Positions 19,624 to 27,337 are shown, counted from the first letter of the stretch. The stretch is 60,708 bases of DNA from Planctomycetaceae bacterium (GCA_021732845.1 JAKFUF010000094.1:1-60708), one strand, 5' to 3'. Notes: generated by a model not told the origin, from the letters alone. Translations and numbers: made by a program.

Positions 19624-19660
19624 CCCGTCACATTCGGCTTCAATGCCGGGACGTGACGGG
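19624..19660. terminator. Hairpin between convergent genes
   Basis: CCCGTCAC pairs with GTGACGGG around an inner CGGC/GCCG stem, 14 bases after the giant gene's stop and overlapping the 3' end of the EEP gene. There is no clear T-run on the plus strand, so a factor-independent terminator is only possible, not shown. Confidence 0.4.
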
Positions 19661-20617
19661 TGGCTGCACCTCTGCGAACAGGGGCCGATGGTCGCTGAGA
19701 ACCGTCCAGCCACAGTGGCACGAAAAGACCTCGCAGCGTTCGTTGAACCAGAGTTGGTCGAGCGTCAGCACCGGCAGCGGCATCGGCCATGACGGGGCAT
19801 AGCCGGTGCCCGCCGTTCTCATCCCGGACTTCGCGCACTGGCGCAGTGGCTCAAACCACACCGAACTGTCCGGAGTGTTGAAGTCGCCCACGATCAGCAC
19901 CGGCCGGTCGTTCAACCCCGCTACGATCCCGGCCAGTTTCTCCATCGCCTCCCGCCGTGAGACCAACAGATTGCTGGCGATGTCCACAATTAGCACCGTC
20001 AATTCGCGGCCATCGACAGCGACATCAAACCGGCTGCACGACGAAAACGGTGTCAGTGCATATTCCTGCTGACCGGTCACGTCGCCTTTCACCGCCACCA
20101 GTTCTCCCGCGTGCGATGCTGCAATCGTGTAGCCCGGAAGTTCGGCCCGCCACAGTTCCTCTGTCAGCGTGCCTTTCACATCCGCTTCCACCAGCGCCAC
20201 AATCGGCCGGTCCCAACGCCCAATCTCCGCCGCGATCCGCTTCACTCCCATTCGGCAGTGACCCACGTTCCAGTACGCGATCCGCGTTGCCGTCGCCGGA
20301 GCAGGTCTCGCCTCGGCGGGGAACTCCGTCCACCACGTCCACACCGCGCACGCACATCCTGCCGCCACGCTGAGCCCCCGAAGTGATCGCCATGGCCGCC
20401 ACGATGTCTTGCGGCACTTCCCGCCCGGCCACATCCAACCGGCCAGTACGAACAGCACCGCCAGCACCGGAGCCGGCGTCATGTAGAACCCCACCGCCCA
20501 TGGCTGAAACCGGTCCCGGACTGTGAGCCACAGTGCGAGGCCCACGATTCCCACGAGCCACAGAGATGCTGCCAGCCAGCGTGCGCGCCCGACCCGCCAG
20601 GAACAGGCATTCGACAC
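19640..20617 (-). CDS. EEP-family phosphodiesterase, membrane-anchored
   Basis: Endonuclease/exonuclease/phosphatase fold, 325 residues. Two or three hydrophobic segments occupy residues 10-100 and tether the enzyme to the membrane; the catalytic domain follows. Family motifs are visible: YWNVG (N of the metal site), VALVEAD (acidic ligand), VGDFNTP (D and N), LDQLWF and the terminal SDHRP (catalytic Asp-His). The substrate cannot be told: nucleic acid, phospholipid head group and other phosphodiesters are all known for this fold. The GTG start directly abuts the TGA of the upstream small membrane protein, so the two are translationally coupled. Confidence 0.85.
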   Translation of the reverse strand: MSNACSWRVGRARWLAASLWLVGIVGLALWLTVRDRFQPWAVGFYMTPAPVLAVLFVLAGWMWPGGKCRKTSWRPWRSLRGLSVAAGCACAVWTWWTEFPAEARPAPATATRIAYWNVGHCRMGVKRIAAEIGRWDRPIVALVEADVKGTLTEELWRAELPGYTIAASHAGELVAVKGDVTGQQEYALTPFSSCSRFDVAVDGRELTVLIVDIASNLLVSRREAMEKLAGIVAGLNDRPVLIVGDFNTPDSSVWFEPLRQCAKSGMRTAGTGYAPSWPMPLPVLTLDQLWFNERCEVFSCHCGWTVLSDHRPLFAEVQPPVTSRH

Positions 20618-20971
20618 TCAGCCACGCTCCTCGATTCCAGGTTGCCGCCCATTCGCGGTGTGTACTGGGTCTGGGACTTCAGACGCCCACGGACATTGGG
20701 GTCCGTCACCAAACCAAAGTCGATGGATCACTATCGCCAGAAATGACAACCCCATTGCCGCCGCCAGCATGACAACATTGTCACGTGGCGTGGGAGGTAC
20801 CCCGCACAGCACGTAACAGATACGCACGCTGCCGAGGAGCAACAGCATCACGCTTCCGCCCAGCAGAAATCGGCAAGCCCGCATCCGCGTGAGTCGCCAG
20901 AACTGGTGGATAGAAGGTGGGCTTGGGCAATTGCAAGTCTCGCAATTCAAGTAGGGGTCGCGTTTATACAT
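20618..20971 (-). CDS. Small membrane protein
   Basis: 117 residues if the ATG at 20971 is used (MYKRDPYLNCETCNCPSPP). A Cys-rich N-terminus (C-x2-C-x-C) precedes two hydrophobic segments (FLLGGSVMLLLLGSV and VVMLAAAMGLSFLAIVI). A longer reading to 21031 is possible but adds nothing family-like. It ends exactly where the EEP gene begins (TGA then GTG), so the two probably act together at the membrane. No family is recognised. Confidence 0.55.
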   Translation of the reverse strand: MYKRDPYLNCETCNCPSPPSIHQFWRLTRMRACRFLLGGSVMLLLLGSVRICYVLCGVPPTPRDNVVMLAAAMGLSFLAIVIHRLWFGDGPQCPWASEVPDPVHTANGRQPGIEERG

Positions 20972-21045
20972 GGTGATCACCAGAGATTCGCCAGGAGGTC
21001 TTCCCAACCCCGGCGACTGCGTGCCATCCAATAGTGAGCAGAGCT

Positions 21046-21351
21046 TTAGCTCCCCGGCGGGAGTTGTCTGAAGGTAATAATGTTGCGCTTCGAGATCAGC
21101 TTTCCACGTTGCGAGGCTCGATCGACGTACCGCACATAGAACTGGCTGTTCCCGGTGGCATTGTCCGCATCTTCGTTGTACTGCCGCTGCCTTGCGAAAT
21201 TGCGCATCTCGCCTGCGGTAAGCCGCTTCTTCTTGTCCGAGGGACGACCTGCCCGCCGCTCATAGCAGTGCAGGCACACAAACTCGGCATCGGGCTCCGG
21301 GAGAAACGCGCCTTCCGTCAACGGACGATCACAATTCAGGCACATCAACAT
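21046..21351 (-). CDS. Small zinc-ribbon-like protein
   Basis: About 101 residues from the ATG at 21351. Two Cys pairs (CLNC at about 4-7, CLHC at about 27-30) suggest a zinc ribbon, followed by a basic stretch (RPSDKKKRLTAGEMRNFARQRQ). The frame is open to 21564, but that extension is the translation of a dispersed GCAA-tetraloop repeat (21486-21509) and is unlikely to be protein. Function unknown; regulatory or nucleic-acid binding would be a guess. Confidence 0.5.
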   Translation of the reverse strand: MLMCLNCDRPLTEGAFLPEPDAEFVCLHCYERRAGRPSDKKKRLTAGEMRNFARQRQYNEDADNATGNSQFYVRYVDRASQRGKLISKRNIITFRQLPPGS

Positions 21352-21485
21352 GACACGCTCCAGTTGGGACAATCGCAGCAACGGAACAGCAGCAGTGACT
21401 CTTTGAAAGTCGCGAAATGAGCGTACTGAAACCGATAGACGGTGTCCATGCGAGCGTGTCGTTGCCCGTTGGTACCAATGGAAGC

Positions 21486-21509
21486 GGAACGGCGCAAGCC
21501 GTCCTGTGA
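21486..21509 (+). repeat. GCAA tetraloop repeat, distant copy
   Basis: GGAACGGCGCAAGCCGTCCT then GTGA. Same unit as in the 6.3-7.3 kb hub, one base different outside the stem, here just upstream of the zinc-ribbon gene. Confidence 0.8.
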
Positions 21510-21567
21510 GTCCATGCGCAGTGGAAAATCCATGACCGGAGGACTTGTGCCCTTCCGCCAGCAAAGA

Positions 21568-22263
21568 TCACGGTCCCTCCGGCGACTCGGCGGGTGACCA
21601 CAATTCGCGGAACTGGTCGCGGACGTAAGGATCAAGCTGGTCCGCGAATTCGATCGGCAGGTTCAACATCTTGATGACTTCCTGCACGTCGGCGAGGTCT
21701 TTGAGACGCTGCCGGTTTGTCATTCCCGAGGCAAGTTTCAATTCAATCAGGGTTGCGAGTGGAATGTATTTGCGGCCCTCCAGTTCGATCGCCACGTCGG
21801 CCGGATCGGGAAATGAGACGGGCTTGGGTTTTCCATCACCGGGAAATCCACCGGTGATCAAAAACTCGATCCTCACCCCCGACTCCGTGTCGCGCAGATT
21901 CTTGCTGCCGGCAAACGGTGCCAGATAGCCGCGCCCAGACAGTTTTTCGTGGATCACGGCGAGGCTGGCTGGCGTCACCAGGAGATCGACGTCCTCCGTA
22001 AACCGCCGGAAACCATGCTGAAACAACGCCATTCCGCCGACGATGGCGTATGCGACGCCGATTTCATCCAGTCGCTGGGTGATGCGCCGCATTGACTCCT
22101 GAACAGCACCGCGGTCCTCAAAAAAAATGCTGCCCTCGGTCAAGGCCCACCTCGAATCTTGATTCAAGCGTTGTTCGTAGGGGACGACCGCCTGCACAGC
22201 GCCGCCGATCCCTTGTAACGGCGGTTCGGCTTCGAAGTTCAGGGCCTTGGAGGGCATGCTCAT
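21568..22263 (-). CDS. Nucleotidyltransferase-fold protein
   Basis: 231 residues. The central motif VGGMALFQHGFRRFTEDVDLL (about 77-97) is the GG...T.DxD signature of the polymerase-beta-like nucleotidyltransferases seen in AbiEii/MNT-type toxins and related orphan proteins. The C-terminus is helical with a further conserved-looking LIELKLASG stretch. No antitoxin partner is adjacent: upstream is a sulfotransferase on the same strand 46 bases away. A second, different protein of this superfamily lies at 25353. Whether this one is a toxin, a tRNA-modifying enzyme or a housekeeping protein cannot be said. Confidence 0.75.
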   Translation of the reverse strand: MSMPSKALNFEAEPPLQGIGGAVQAVVPYEQRLNQDSRWALTEGSIFFEDRGAVQESMRRITQRLDEIGVAYAIVGGMALFQHGFRRFTEDVDLLVTPASLAVIHEKLSGRGYLAPFAGSKNLRDTESGVRIEFLITGGFPGDGKPKPVSFPDPADVAIELEGRKYIPLATLIELKLASGMTNRQRLKDLADVQEVIKMLNLPIEFADQLDPYVRDQFRELWSPAESPEGP

Positions 22264-22309
22264 TGGTCACCGTCTGAATGGCGGTCTTCGCCGACCGGTC
22301 GTGGTAATC

Positions 22310-23140
22310 CTACTCCAAACCATTCAGCGGGCCATACCCCAGCACTTCGGCAAGGGGGCCGACTTCGGCGAGAAACTCCGCGCGCTCGGTGGCGTTCCAT
22401 TCGTGGGGTTTGCGGGGTGCATTGGGGCCGGCGTTGGGACGGGTGCGGGCCAGTTCATCAAAGGTCGCGGCATCGAGCTGCGATTGCCAGCCCAGGAATT
22501 CCGCCAGTTGCCGATAACGATCAAAATTCAGATCTTCCAGACGTTCAATCCGGCAGTGGTCGGCAGGCAGACGCTGGAACTGGTCCAGGATGGCGCGGTT
22601 GCGGGCCTGCCAGAACCAGGCGATGCGGCCAATTTGGGTCAGCTTCGACCAGCGTTCGAACTCCGCGCCATGGGGAATGTTGCGCCCGAAAAAATGCCGT
22701 GGCTCTTCCCCCTCGCGGTAGCTGGGGGGCAGGGAGGGGTCGTGCCGCACTGTCGGCTGCAGATACCAGCCACGGACGGCGAAGGAAGCCACGGTATCGG
22801 CGGGATGGCGGACCAATAGCACGAAGCGGGCCTGGAAGCGTTCGAAGAGTTGTTCCAGAGAATGCGAGAGCAGGGCACTGCACTCCAGCGAGAACCGGTG
22901 CTGACTCAAGTCTTGGCGGACTGCCGCTTCCCGGTCAATCAAAAACCCCTCAGCGTCGACATTGATCCCATGCCACTTGCAGTACATATGAAACGTGGCC
23001 GCCAGCCGCAGCCGCTCATGCGACGCCGCGACCTGTGGCTCCAAACCCGCAAGCTGCGAGAGATACGTGGTCCCGCACCGCCCCGTGCCAACGCAAAAGC
23101 CAACCCGGCCGGCGAACTCATTGGGTGCGTTTAGTGCCAT
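22310..23140 (-). CDS. Sulfotransferase family protein
   Basis: 276 residues. A PAPS-binding P-loop lies near the N-terminus (GTGRCGTTYL, about 18-27), and the 3'-phosphate-binding Arg/Ser region is in VLLVRHPADTVAS (about 107-119). It would transfer sulfate from PAPS to an acceptor, probably a glycan or small molecule. Together with the sulfotransferase at 56792 and the sulfatase at 37916, it shows sulfated polymers matter to this organism. No signal peptide. It is the first gene after the palindrome cluster at 23.2-23.75 kb. Confidence 0.85.
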   Translation of the reverse strand: MALNAPNEFAGRVGFCVGTGRCGTTYLSQLAGLEPQVAASHERLRLAATFHMYCKWHGINVDAEGFLIDREAAVRQDLSQHRFSLECSALLSHSLEQLFERFQARFVLLVRHPADTVASFAVRGWYLQPTVRHDPSLPPSYREGEEPRHFFGRNIPHGAEFERWSKLTQIGRIAWFWQARNRAILDQFQRLPADHCRIERLEDLNFDRYRQLAEFLGWQSQLDAATFDELARTRPNAGPNAPRKPHEWNATERAEFLAEVGPLAEVLGYGPLNGLE

Positions 23141-23258
23141 GAGGAGAGCTTAACAACATAATGAGACTACGTGCGTCTGGCACCACATTTGGGTCGGAGA
23201 AAGAATAACTATCGCATTCTTGAAACGAATTACTCTCCCGGGCGACGATGCCAAAAAA

Positions 23259-23275
23259 TCATCCCGGAGGGATGA
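23259..23275. repeat. GGA triloop hairpin, TCATCCC stem
   Basis: TCATCCC, loop GGA, GGGATGA: perfect 7-bp stem closed by C-G. It leads into TTAGCCGGGGGTTGAGCGAA. Confidence 0.85.
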
Positions 23276-23334
23276 AAGCTCTTAGCCGGGGGTTGAGCGA
23301 AGCGACACCCCCGGTTAGGAACCAGGAAAAGATC

Positions 23335-23351
23335 CGATCCCGGAGGGATCG
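23335..23351. repeat. GGA triloop hairpin, CGATCCC stem
   Basis: CGATCCC, loop GGA, GGGATCG: perfect 7-bp stem. It differs from the neighbour at 23259 by compensating stem changes. Confidence 0.85.
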
Positions 23352-23358
23352 CAGCAAG

Positions 23359-23441
23359 CCTTGCGTGATTCCGGGACACCGCCAGTGGAGCCAGAGCGAA
23401 TGGCTTCACGATAGGTGTTCCGGAATCTCGCAATTTGATAC
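23359..23441 (+). repeat. Two-stem structured element, second copy
   Basis: Outer arms TTGCGTGATTCCGGGACACC and GGTGTTCCGGAATCTCGCAA pair at 18 of 20 positions; inner stem GTGGAGCCA pairs with TGGCTTCAC at 8 of 9. Compare 7521-7613. Confidence 0.8.
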
Positions 23442-23551
23442 AGCGAGCAACGGTGCTGGCACCCCTGCCGGGGTGCGTTCGTCACGATCGCTTAGCCGGG
23501 GGTGTCGCTTCGTGTCTGTCGACACTTCGCTCAACCCCCGGCTAAGAGCTG

Positions 23552-23568
23552 TGATCCCTCCGGGATCA
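23552..23568. repeat. TCC triloop hairpin, TGATCCC stem
   Basis: TGATCCC, loop TCC, GGGATCA: perfect 7-bp stem, inverse orientation to the copies at 23259 and 23335, closing the palindrome cluster. Confidence 0.85.
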
Positions 23569-23661
23569 TCCTTGGTGACGCTGCTCTTTCAACAAACTGC
23601 TGTTCTGTGCTCCTCAACACGCCGACATAAAACTCCCTTTTATTGATGACGCGATCCTGGA

Positions 23662-23743
23662 CCGGACAATGAACAAAGCACGCTTCAAGATGCTAACCGA
23701 AGGCCGGTCGGCATCTTGAAGCGTGCTTTTATTCTTTGTCCGG
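23662..23743. repeat. 82-bp near-perfect hairpin
   Basis: Left arm 23662-23693 (CCGGACAATGAACAAAGC onward to GATGC) and right arm 23711-23743 (GCATCTTGAAGCGTGC onward to GTCCGG) pair almost completely: 20 bp perfect next to the loop, then the outer part with two mismatches and one bulge. The 17-base loop contains its own ACCG/CGGT pair. One half recurs at 52311-52360. Confidence 0.9.
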
Positions 23744-23889
23744 GCCTAACACCTTCGTTCGCTTCTGTTCAGTTTGTTCCAAGAGCGCACGAGAGAAACA
23801 TAGAAATGGCTTTGGTGGTGACTCAAACCGCCACGCCGAAATGCGCCGCCCGGTTGTTCAGCAAATGGTGAAACGACGACGTCGTCCAG

Positions 23890-25356
23890 TCACGGAAATG
23901 TGGCACATTCCAGAACTGCCAACCGCTTGCCCAGGGGGGAGCTTCCCAAAGTGTCGGCGGCATTCAGGCTGAAGCTGTTGTTGAAAAGGTCTAGAAATTG
24001 CAGGTTTTGTAGATGCTTCGACCGGGTGAGATATTTGATGGCATGGTCATCCAATCCATTGCGGGAGAGGACCAGTTCGACGAGGGTGTTTGAAGCGGGT
24101 GATTCGCACAGGTGAGCCACGCCTTCGTCGCCGAGTTCGTTGGCCGTCAATCGCAGAGTATGCAGATGAGGCGGTTTGCTGCCCATCAGCCGGTAAATGG
24201 CCTCGGCGTCGACGCTGTTGTAGCCCAAATCCCAGCAGCGCAGGCTGTCGAGAAACGGTGCCGTCGACAGCCAGCGTGCTCCAGACGACCGGATCTCGCA
24301 CCGGTCCATACGCAGCATCTTTAGCTGAGCGAGGCAGGGGGCCAGGGCCATCTCTGCGGCACCCACGTCACCGATCAGGTTCTCGCCGAGGTCCAGCACG
24401 TCGAGCTGCAATTCGGGATTAGCCTTGGCAAACTCCTTCATCGCCTGATCGTCTAACTCGTTGCTGCGCAACCGCAGTTCCTTGAGTTGAGCCACATTTT
24501 TGGAACGCAGCAGCGCACGCAGCCCCGGGCCTCTGGCGGCATTTCCAGAAAGGGTGAGCGATCGCAACTTCTTCATCCCCGACCAGGCCGCCAAGGCCTT
24601 TAGGTCCGACGCTTCGAGGACTGAATCCTCAAAGTAGCGGTCACCCGTGCTTCGGCTCCGGCCGTAAGCGGCCGTTTCTGAAAGGTCGAGTTTCTCCAGC
24701 GACTTCAGCGACGTGGCTTCTTTGAGACCGGCAATCGCCTGGTTGCCGACGGCGTTGCCCGGTACGCACAGCGCCTTCACGTTGCCCAGATGCGGCGAGG
24801 AGAGCAACCCACGAAATCCGTAGCCGGTCAACTGGCAGTCATCGACGTTGAGTGTCTGAATCCCGGAAAGCAGCGGGGCAACCGACAGCCGCTCCACTTC
24901 GTTTTCTCTCATCACGCGGCCGGAAAGTGATAGTTCCCGCAGCCCCGGCAATGGAGTCGTGGCTTCGCAATCGTCCTCCTCCCGTGGCCAGCCGACAGTC
25001 GCGGCTTCCAGGCCAAAATCTTGACATATTTTCGTGTTTGAGATCAGGACGCCAAAATTGCGGAACATGGCTGTCGCCACGAAACCCCGCCGAAACTCCT
25101 GGAACGCGACGCCCTCCATGACGGGCAATTCGGCACGCCATGCGTTTCCGTGCTGCTTCACCAGTTGGTTCTCGCGGAATCTGAGCCACGGTTGGCGGGC
25201 GTCCCATTCCGGCAGCGTGGCCCGCTCGACCTGCACGCGGATGAACTCCGCCCGCGGATCGCCCCGTTCTTCCAGCCAGTCCGCATAGACGAGGCGCAGA
25301 TTGTCGTTGTCGGGATGCGACCGGATTTCATCCAGAAAGGCCTGTGCGTGGCTCAA
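23890..25356 (-). CDS. TIGR02996-type leucine-rich repeat protein
   Basis: 488 residues from the TTG at 25356. The first 40 residues (AQAFLDEIRSHPDNDNLRLV, then YADWLEERGDPRAEFI) are the TIGR02996 repeat-companion domain, a planctomycete-enriched cap found in front of LRR and similar repeats. The rest is about ten irregular leucine-rich repeats (LRELSLSG, LRSLTLSGN, LKELRLRSNELDD, LHTLRLTANELGDEGV). No signal peptide, so probably cytosolic; a protein-binding role is inferred. The TTG overlaps the TGA of the nucleotidyltransferase-fold gene (TTGA), a coupling that argues for a functional pair. A longer frame to 25491 overlaps that gene more deeply and is not favoured. Confidence 0.8.
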   Translation of the reverse strand: MSHAQAFLDEIRSHPDNDNLRLVYADWLEERGDPRAEFIRVQVERATLPEWDARQPWLRFRENQLVKQHGNAWRAELPVMEGVAFQEFRRGFVATAMFRNFGVLISNTKICQDFGLEAATVGWPREEDDCEATTPLPGLRELSLSGRVMRENEVERLSVAPLLSGIQTLNVDDCQLTGYGFRGLLSSPHLGNVKALCVPGNAVGNQAIAGLKEATSLKSLEKLDLSETAAYGRSRSTGDRYFEDSVLEASDLKALAAWSGMKKLRSLTLSGNAARGPGLRALLRSKNVAQLKELRLRSNELDDQAMKEFAKANPELQLDVLDLGENLIGDVGAAEMALAPCLAQLKMLRMDRCEIRSSGARWLSTAPFLDSLRCWDLGYNSVDAEAIYRLMGSKPPHLHTLRLTANELGDEGVAHLCESPASNTLVELVLSRNGLDDHAIKYLTRSKHLQNLQFLDLFNNSFSLNAADTLGSSPLGKRLAVLECATFP

Positions 25357-26162
25357 GGCATGCGCTCCGAAATGGGGTTCAACTGTTCTGCGACCTGAGC
25401 CACGACCCGTGCGAGATCGCGCGGGATTTCCTGGCCGGATGTGTCCTCGGCAAAGTCGTGCCAGCGGGCCAGCGCCATTTTCATCAACCACCAGGATTGC
25501 GGGGCGAACAGAGATCGGGCATCAGCGGTGGTGTTCCCGCGGCTGGTAAACGAGACGGCGATCGCCTCGGGTAGGTCCTCCAGATTCATCGGCACGCGCT
25601 GCATCAACAACAGCACGTCGTACAAATCCTTGGGCCGCCAGTGCTGCACACCGGCCCGCATGAGCGCGTGCAGCTTCCGGCCGACAATCGTCTCCGGTCG
25701 GCACATCCACAGGCGCGGAGCCTGGCCGCAGGCCATCGGCCCATACAGCCCCGGCACCGGTTCGGGGACCAGCGGTTCACCAAACGTCACGTCGACAGTG
25801 AACTCGTCCTTGACTCCCTGGACTTCGCCGCAGGCATAGAGCCGAAACCCCGGATGCGGCGTATTCATCCAGATTCCCTCGACGCGGTGCCGGCTGGCGT
25901 CGAAGGTGACACCATCGTCGACACTGCGGTCCGCCAGCAGCGGCACCAGCACCTTCGCTGTCGCCTCGACACTGAACGCCTTGCGGGACACCAAGTCCAG
26001 ATCTTTGGCCCGGCGTTCAAGCGGCCGAAACCAGTGCCGCAGCAGCATGCCCCCGCGAAGCACAAAGTCCTCCGGATGCGGCAGCCGCGCCAGTCGCAAC
26101 AAAAACCCTTCCAACAGCCGGTGGCGGGCTTCGTCCTCGGACAATCGGTGGCCTAGGTTCAT
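25353..26162 (-). CDS. AbiEii-like nucleotidyltransferase
   Basis: 269 residues from the ATG at 26162. FVLRGGMLLRHWF then RRAKDLDLVS (about 35-62) is the GG...KDxD pattern of the AbiEii/AbiGii-type nucleotidyltransferase toxins. The middle contains FTVDVTFGEPL and PETIVGRKLHALMRAG...RPKDLYDVL, also typical of that family (the KxxAL...R.KDxYDL region). AbiE toxins normally follow an AbiEi antitoxin. Here no antitoxin precedes it; instead the gene is coupled to an LRR protein by a TTGA overlap. Either an orphan enzyme or a toxin whose partner has been replaced; the second is speculation. Confidence 0.8.
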   Translation of the reverse strand: MNLGHRLSEDEARHRLLEGFLLRLARLPHPEDFVLRGGMLLRHWFRPLERRAKDLDLVSRKAFSVEATAKVLVPLLADRSVDDGVTFDASRHRVEGIWMNTPHPGFRLYACGEVQGVKDEFTVDVTFGEPLVPEPVPGLYGPMACGQAPRLWMCRPETIVGRKLHALMRAGVQHWRPKDLYDVLLLMQRVPMNLEDLPEAIAVSFTSRGNTTADARSLFAPQSWWLMKMALARWHDFAEDTSGQEIPRDLARVVAQVAEQLNPISERMP

Positions 26163-26250
26163 GAGCAAGTCAGGTCAGAATCATTGCCCTGGATGGCGAC
26201 ACTCGCCAACTGCGATTTTACCGTGAATTCTGAGATTCGAAATTCCCAAG

Positions 26251-27216
26251 ATGCCTGCAGGCCGGGATAATACCGACAAATTCTTCCATCGTCACCCTGC
26301 GTGTTCCATGTCCAGCACTCCCCCAGCCGGCTATGTGGCTCACTCCAGTCGGCAGGACGCCTCGGTCAACTGGGACAAACCCGCTGACACCGGCCGCATC
26401 GAGGCCCGGTATGTCCGGCGGCGACCGGACGATTTCGTCGTTTACCTGTCCTCGCAGACTGGCTGCGACCAGGCCTGCCGGATGTGCCACCTGACGGCGA
26501 CGGGACAGACCCCTCTACGGGATGTCACGCACGCCGAATTTCTCGAGCAGGCCGACACGGTGCTCGGCTACTATCAGGCGGGAATGGCCAAGGCGAAGTC
26601 GGTGCATTTCAACTTCATGGCCCGCGGCGAACCGCTGGCCAATGAGTACCTGCTGTCGCATGCCGACCAGTTGCTGGGCGACCTGGCCGACCGCGCCGTG
26701 GCTCTCCGACTCCGCCCCCGCTATCTGGTTTCCACCATCTTCCCGCGCTCGCTGGGCGACCGCCTGCTGGAAGACATTTTCACCACACACCATCCCGAGA
26801 TCTACTACTCACTCTACAGCATGAACGAAGCCTTTCGCCGCCGCTGGTTGCCAAAGGCGCTGCCGGCTGAAGAGGCTTTGGATCGCCTCGCGTCGTGGCA
26901 GCGAAGCAGCTACAAGATCTTCAAGGTTCACTACGCCTTTATCGCCAGCGAGAACGACAGCGAGGCCGATGTCCACGCCATCTGCGATGCCTTGGAACAG
27001 CGCCGCCTGATGGTTCACGTCAACATCGTTCGTTACAACCCTGCCAGCCCTGGCCGACACGGTGTCGAGCCACCAGAAGAGATCGTGCAGCGCAACGCCC
27101 AAATTTTCCGGTCACGCCTGCCCCAGTCCCGCGTGATCGTCGTCCCCCGCGTCGGGTTCGATGTGGCCGCCTCGTGCGGGATGTTTTTTGACTCCGAGGG
27201 GCCGACACCGCAGTAG
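26251..27216 (+). CDS. RlmN-like radical SAM methyltransferase
   Basis: 321 residues. The radical-SAM cluster motif is CDQACRMC (Cys72, Cys76, Cys79), close to the RlmN/Cfr form CxxxCxxC. The second catalytic Cys of the RlmN/Cfr family is in DVAASCGMFF (Cys309). ARGEP (about 130) matches the SAM-binding GEP motif, and VNIVRYNP the RlmN NLIPYNP motif. RlmN methylates C2 of A2503 in 23S rRNA and of A37 in some tRNAs. The usual N-terminal accessory domain of about 90 residues is missing, so this is probably a paralogue, not the housekeeping RlmN. The start could equally be the ATG at 26308. A strong bidirectional terminator follows. Confidence 0.8.
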   Translation: MPAGRDNTDKFFHRHPACSMSSTPPAGYVAHSSRQDASVNWDKPADTGRIEARYVRRRPDDFVVYLSSQTGCDQACRMCHLTATGQTPLRDVTHAEFLEQADTVLGYYQAGMAKAKSVHFNFMARGEPLANEYLLSHADQLLGDLADRAVALRLRPRYLVSTIFPRSLGDRLLEDIFTTHHPEIYYSLYSMNEAFRRRWLPKALPAEEALDRLASWQRSSYKIFKVHYAFIASENDSEADVHAICDALEQRRLMVHVNIVRYNPASPGRHGVEPPEEIVQRNAQIFRSRLPQSRVIVVPRVGFDVAASCGMFFDSEGPTPQ

Positions 27217-27306
27217 ACCGCGGATGAAGTGCAACGCTCCAAGGGCAGGCTCGCAGATCTTTTTCAGGCCGTTCCAGAAGCGATGACATGGTAGGAGCAG
27301 AAAGAG

Positions 27307-27337
27307 ACCCCGGTGCAACCTGCACCGGGGTTTCTTT
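27307..27337. terminator. Bidirectional intrinsic terminator
   Basis: ACCCCGGTGCA, loop ACC, TGCACCGGGGT: a perfect 11-bp stem. On the plus strand TTTCTTT follows at once; on the minus strand the complement continues CTCTTTCT. It lies between the converging RlmN-like and pyruvate phosphate dikinase genes and can end both. Confidence 0.9.

Larger units (their letters stand above)
23281..23547. repeat. Inverted AGCCGGGGG repeat pair
   Basis: CTTAGCCGGGGGTTGAGCGA (23281 on) followed by AGCGACACCCCCGG is itself a hairpin, and it returns inverted at 23491-23547. The inverted copy holds an extra TGTCTGTCGACAC in its centre. This motif class is common as a dispersed repeat in planctomycete genomes. 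Confidence 0.75.
23141..23889. other. Palindrome-rich intergenic region
   Basis: About 750 bases with no supportable gene. In order it holds triloop hairpins at 23259 and 23335, a copy of the two-stem element (23359-23441), an inverted AGCCGGGGGTTGAGCGAAG block (23281-23317 against 23491-23547), a third triloop hairpin (23552) and an 82-bp near-perfect hairpin (23662-23743). Confidence 0.8.
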
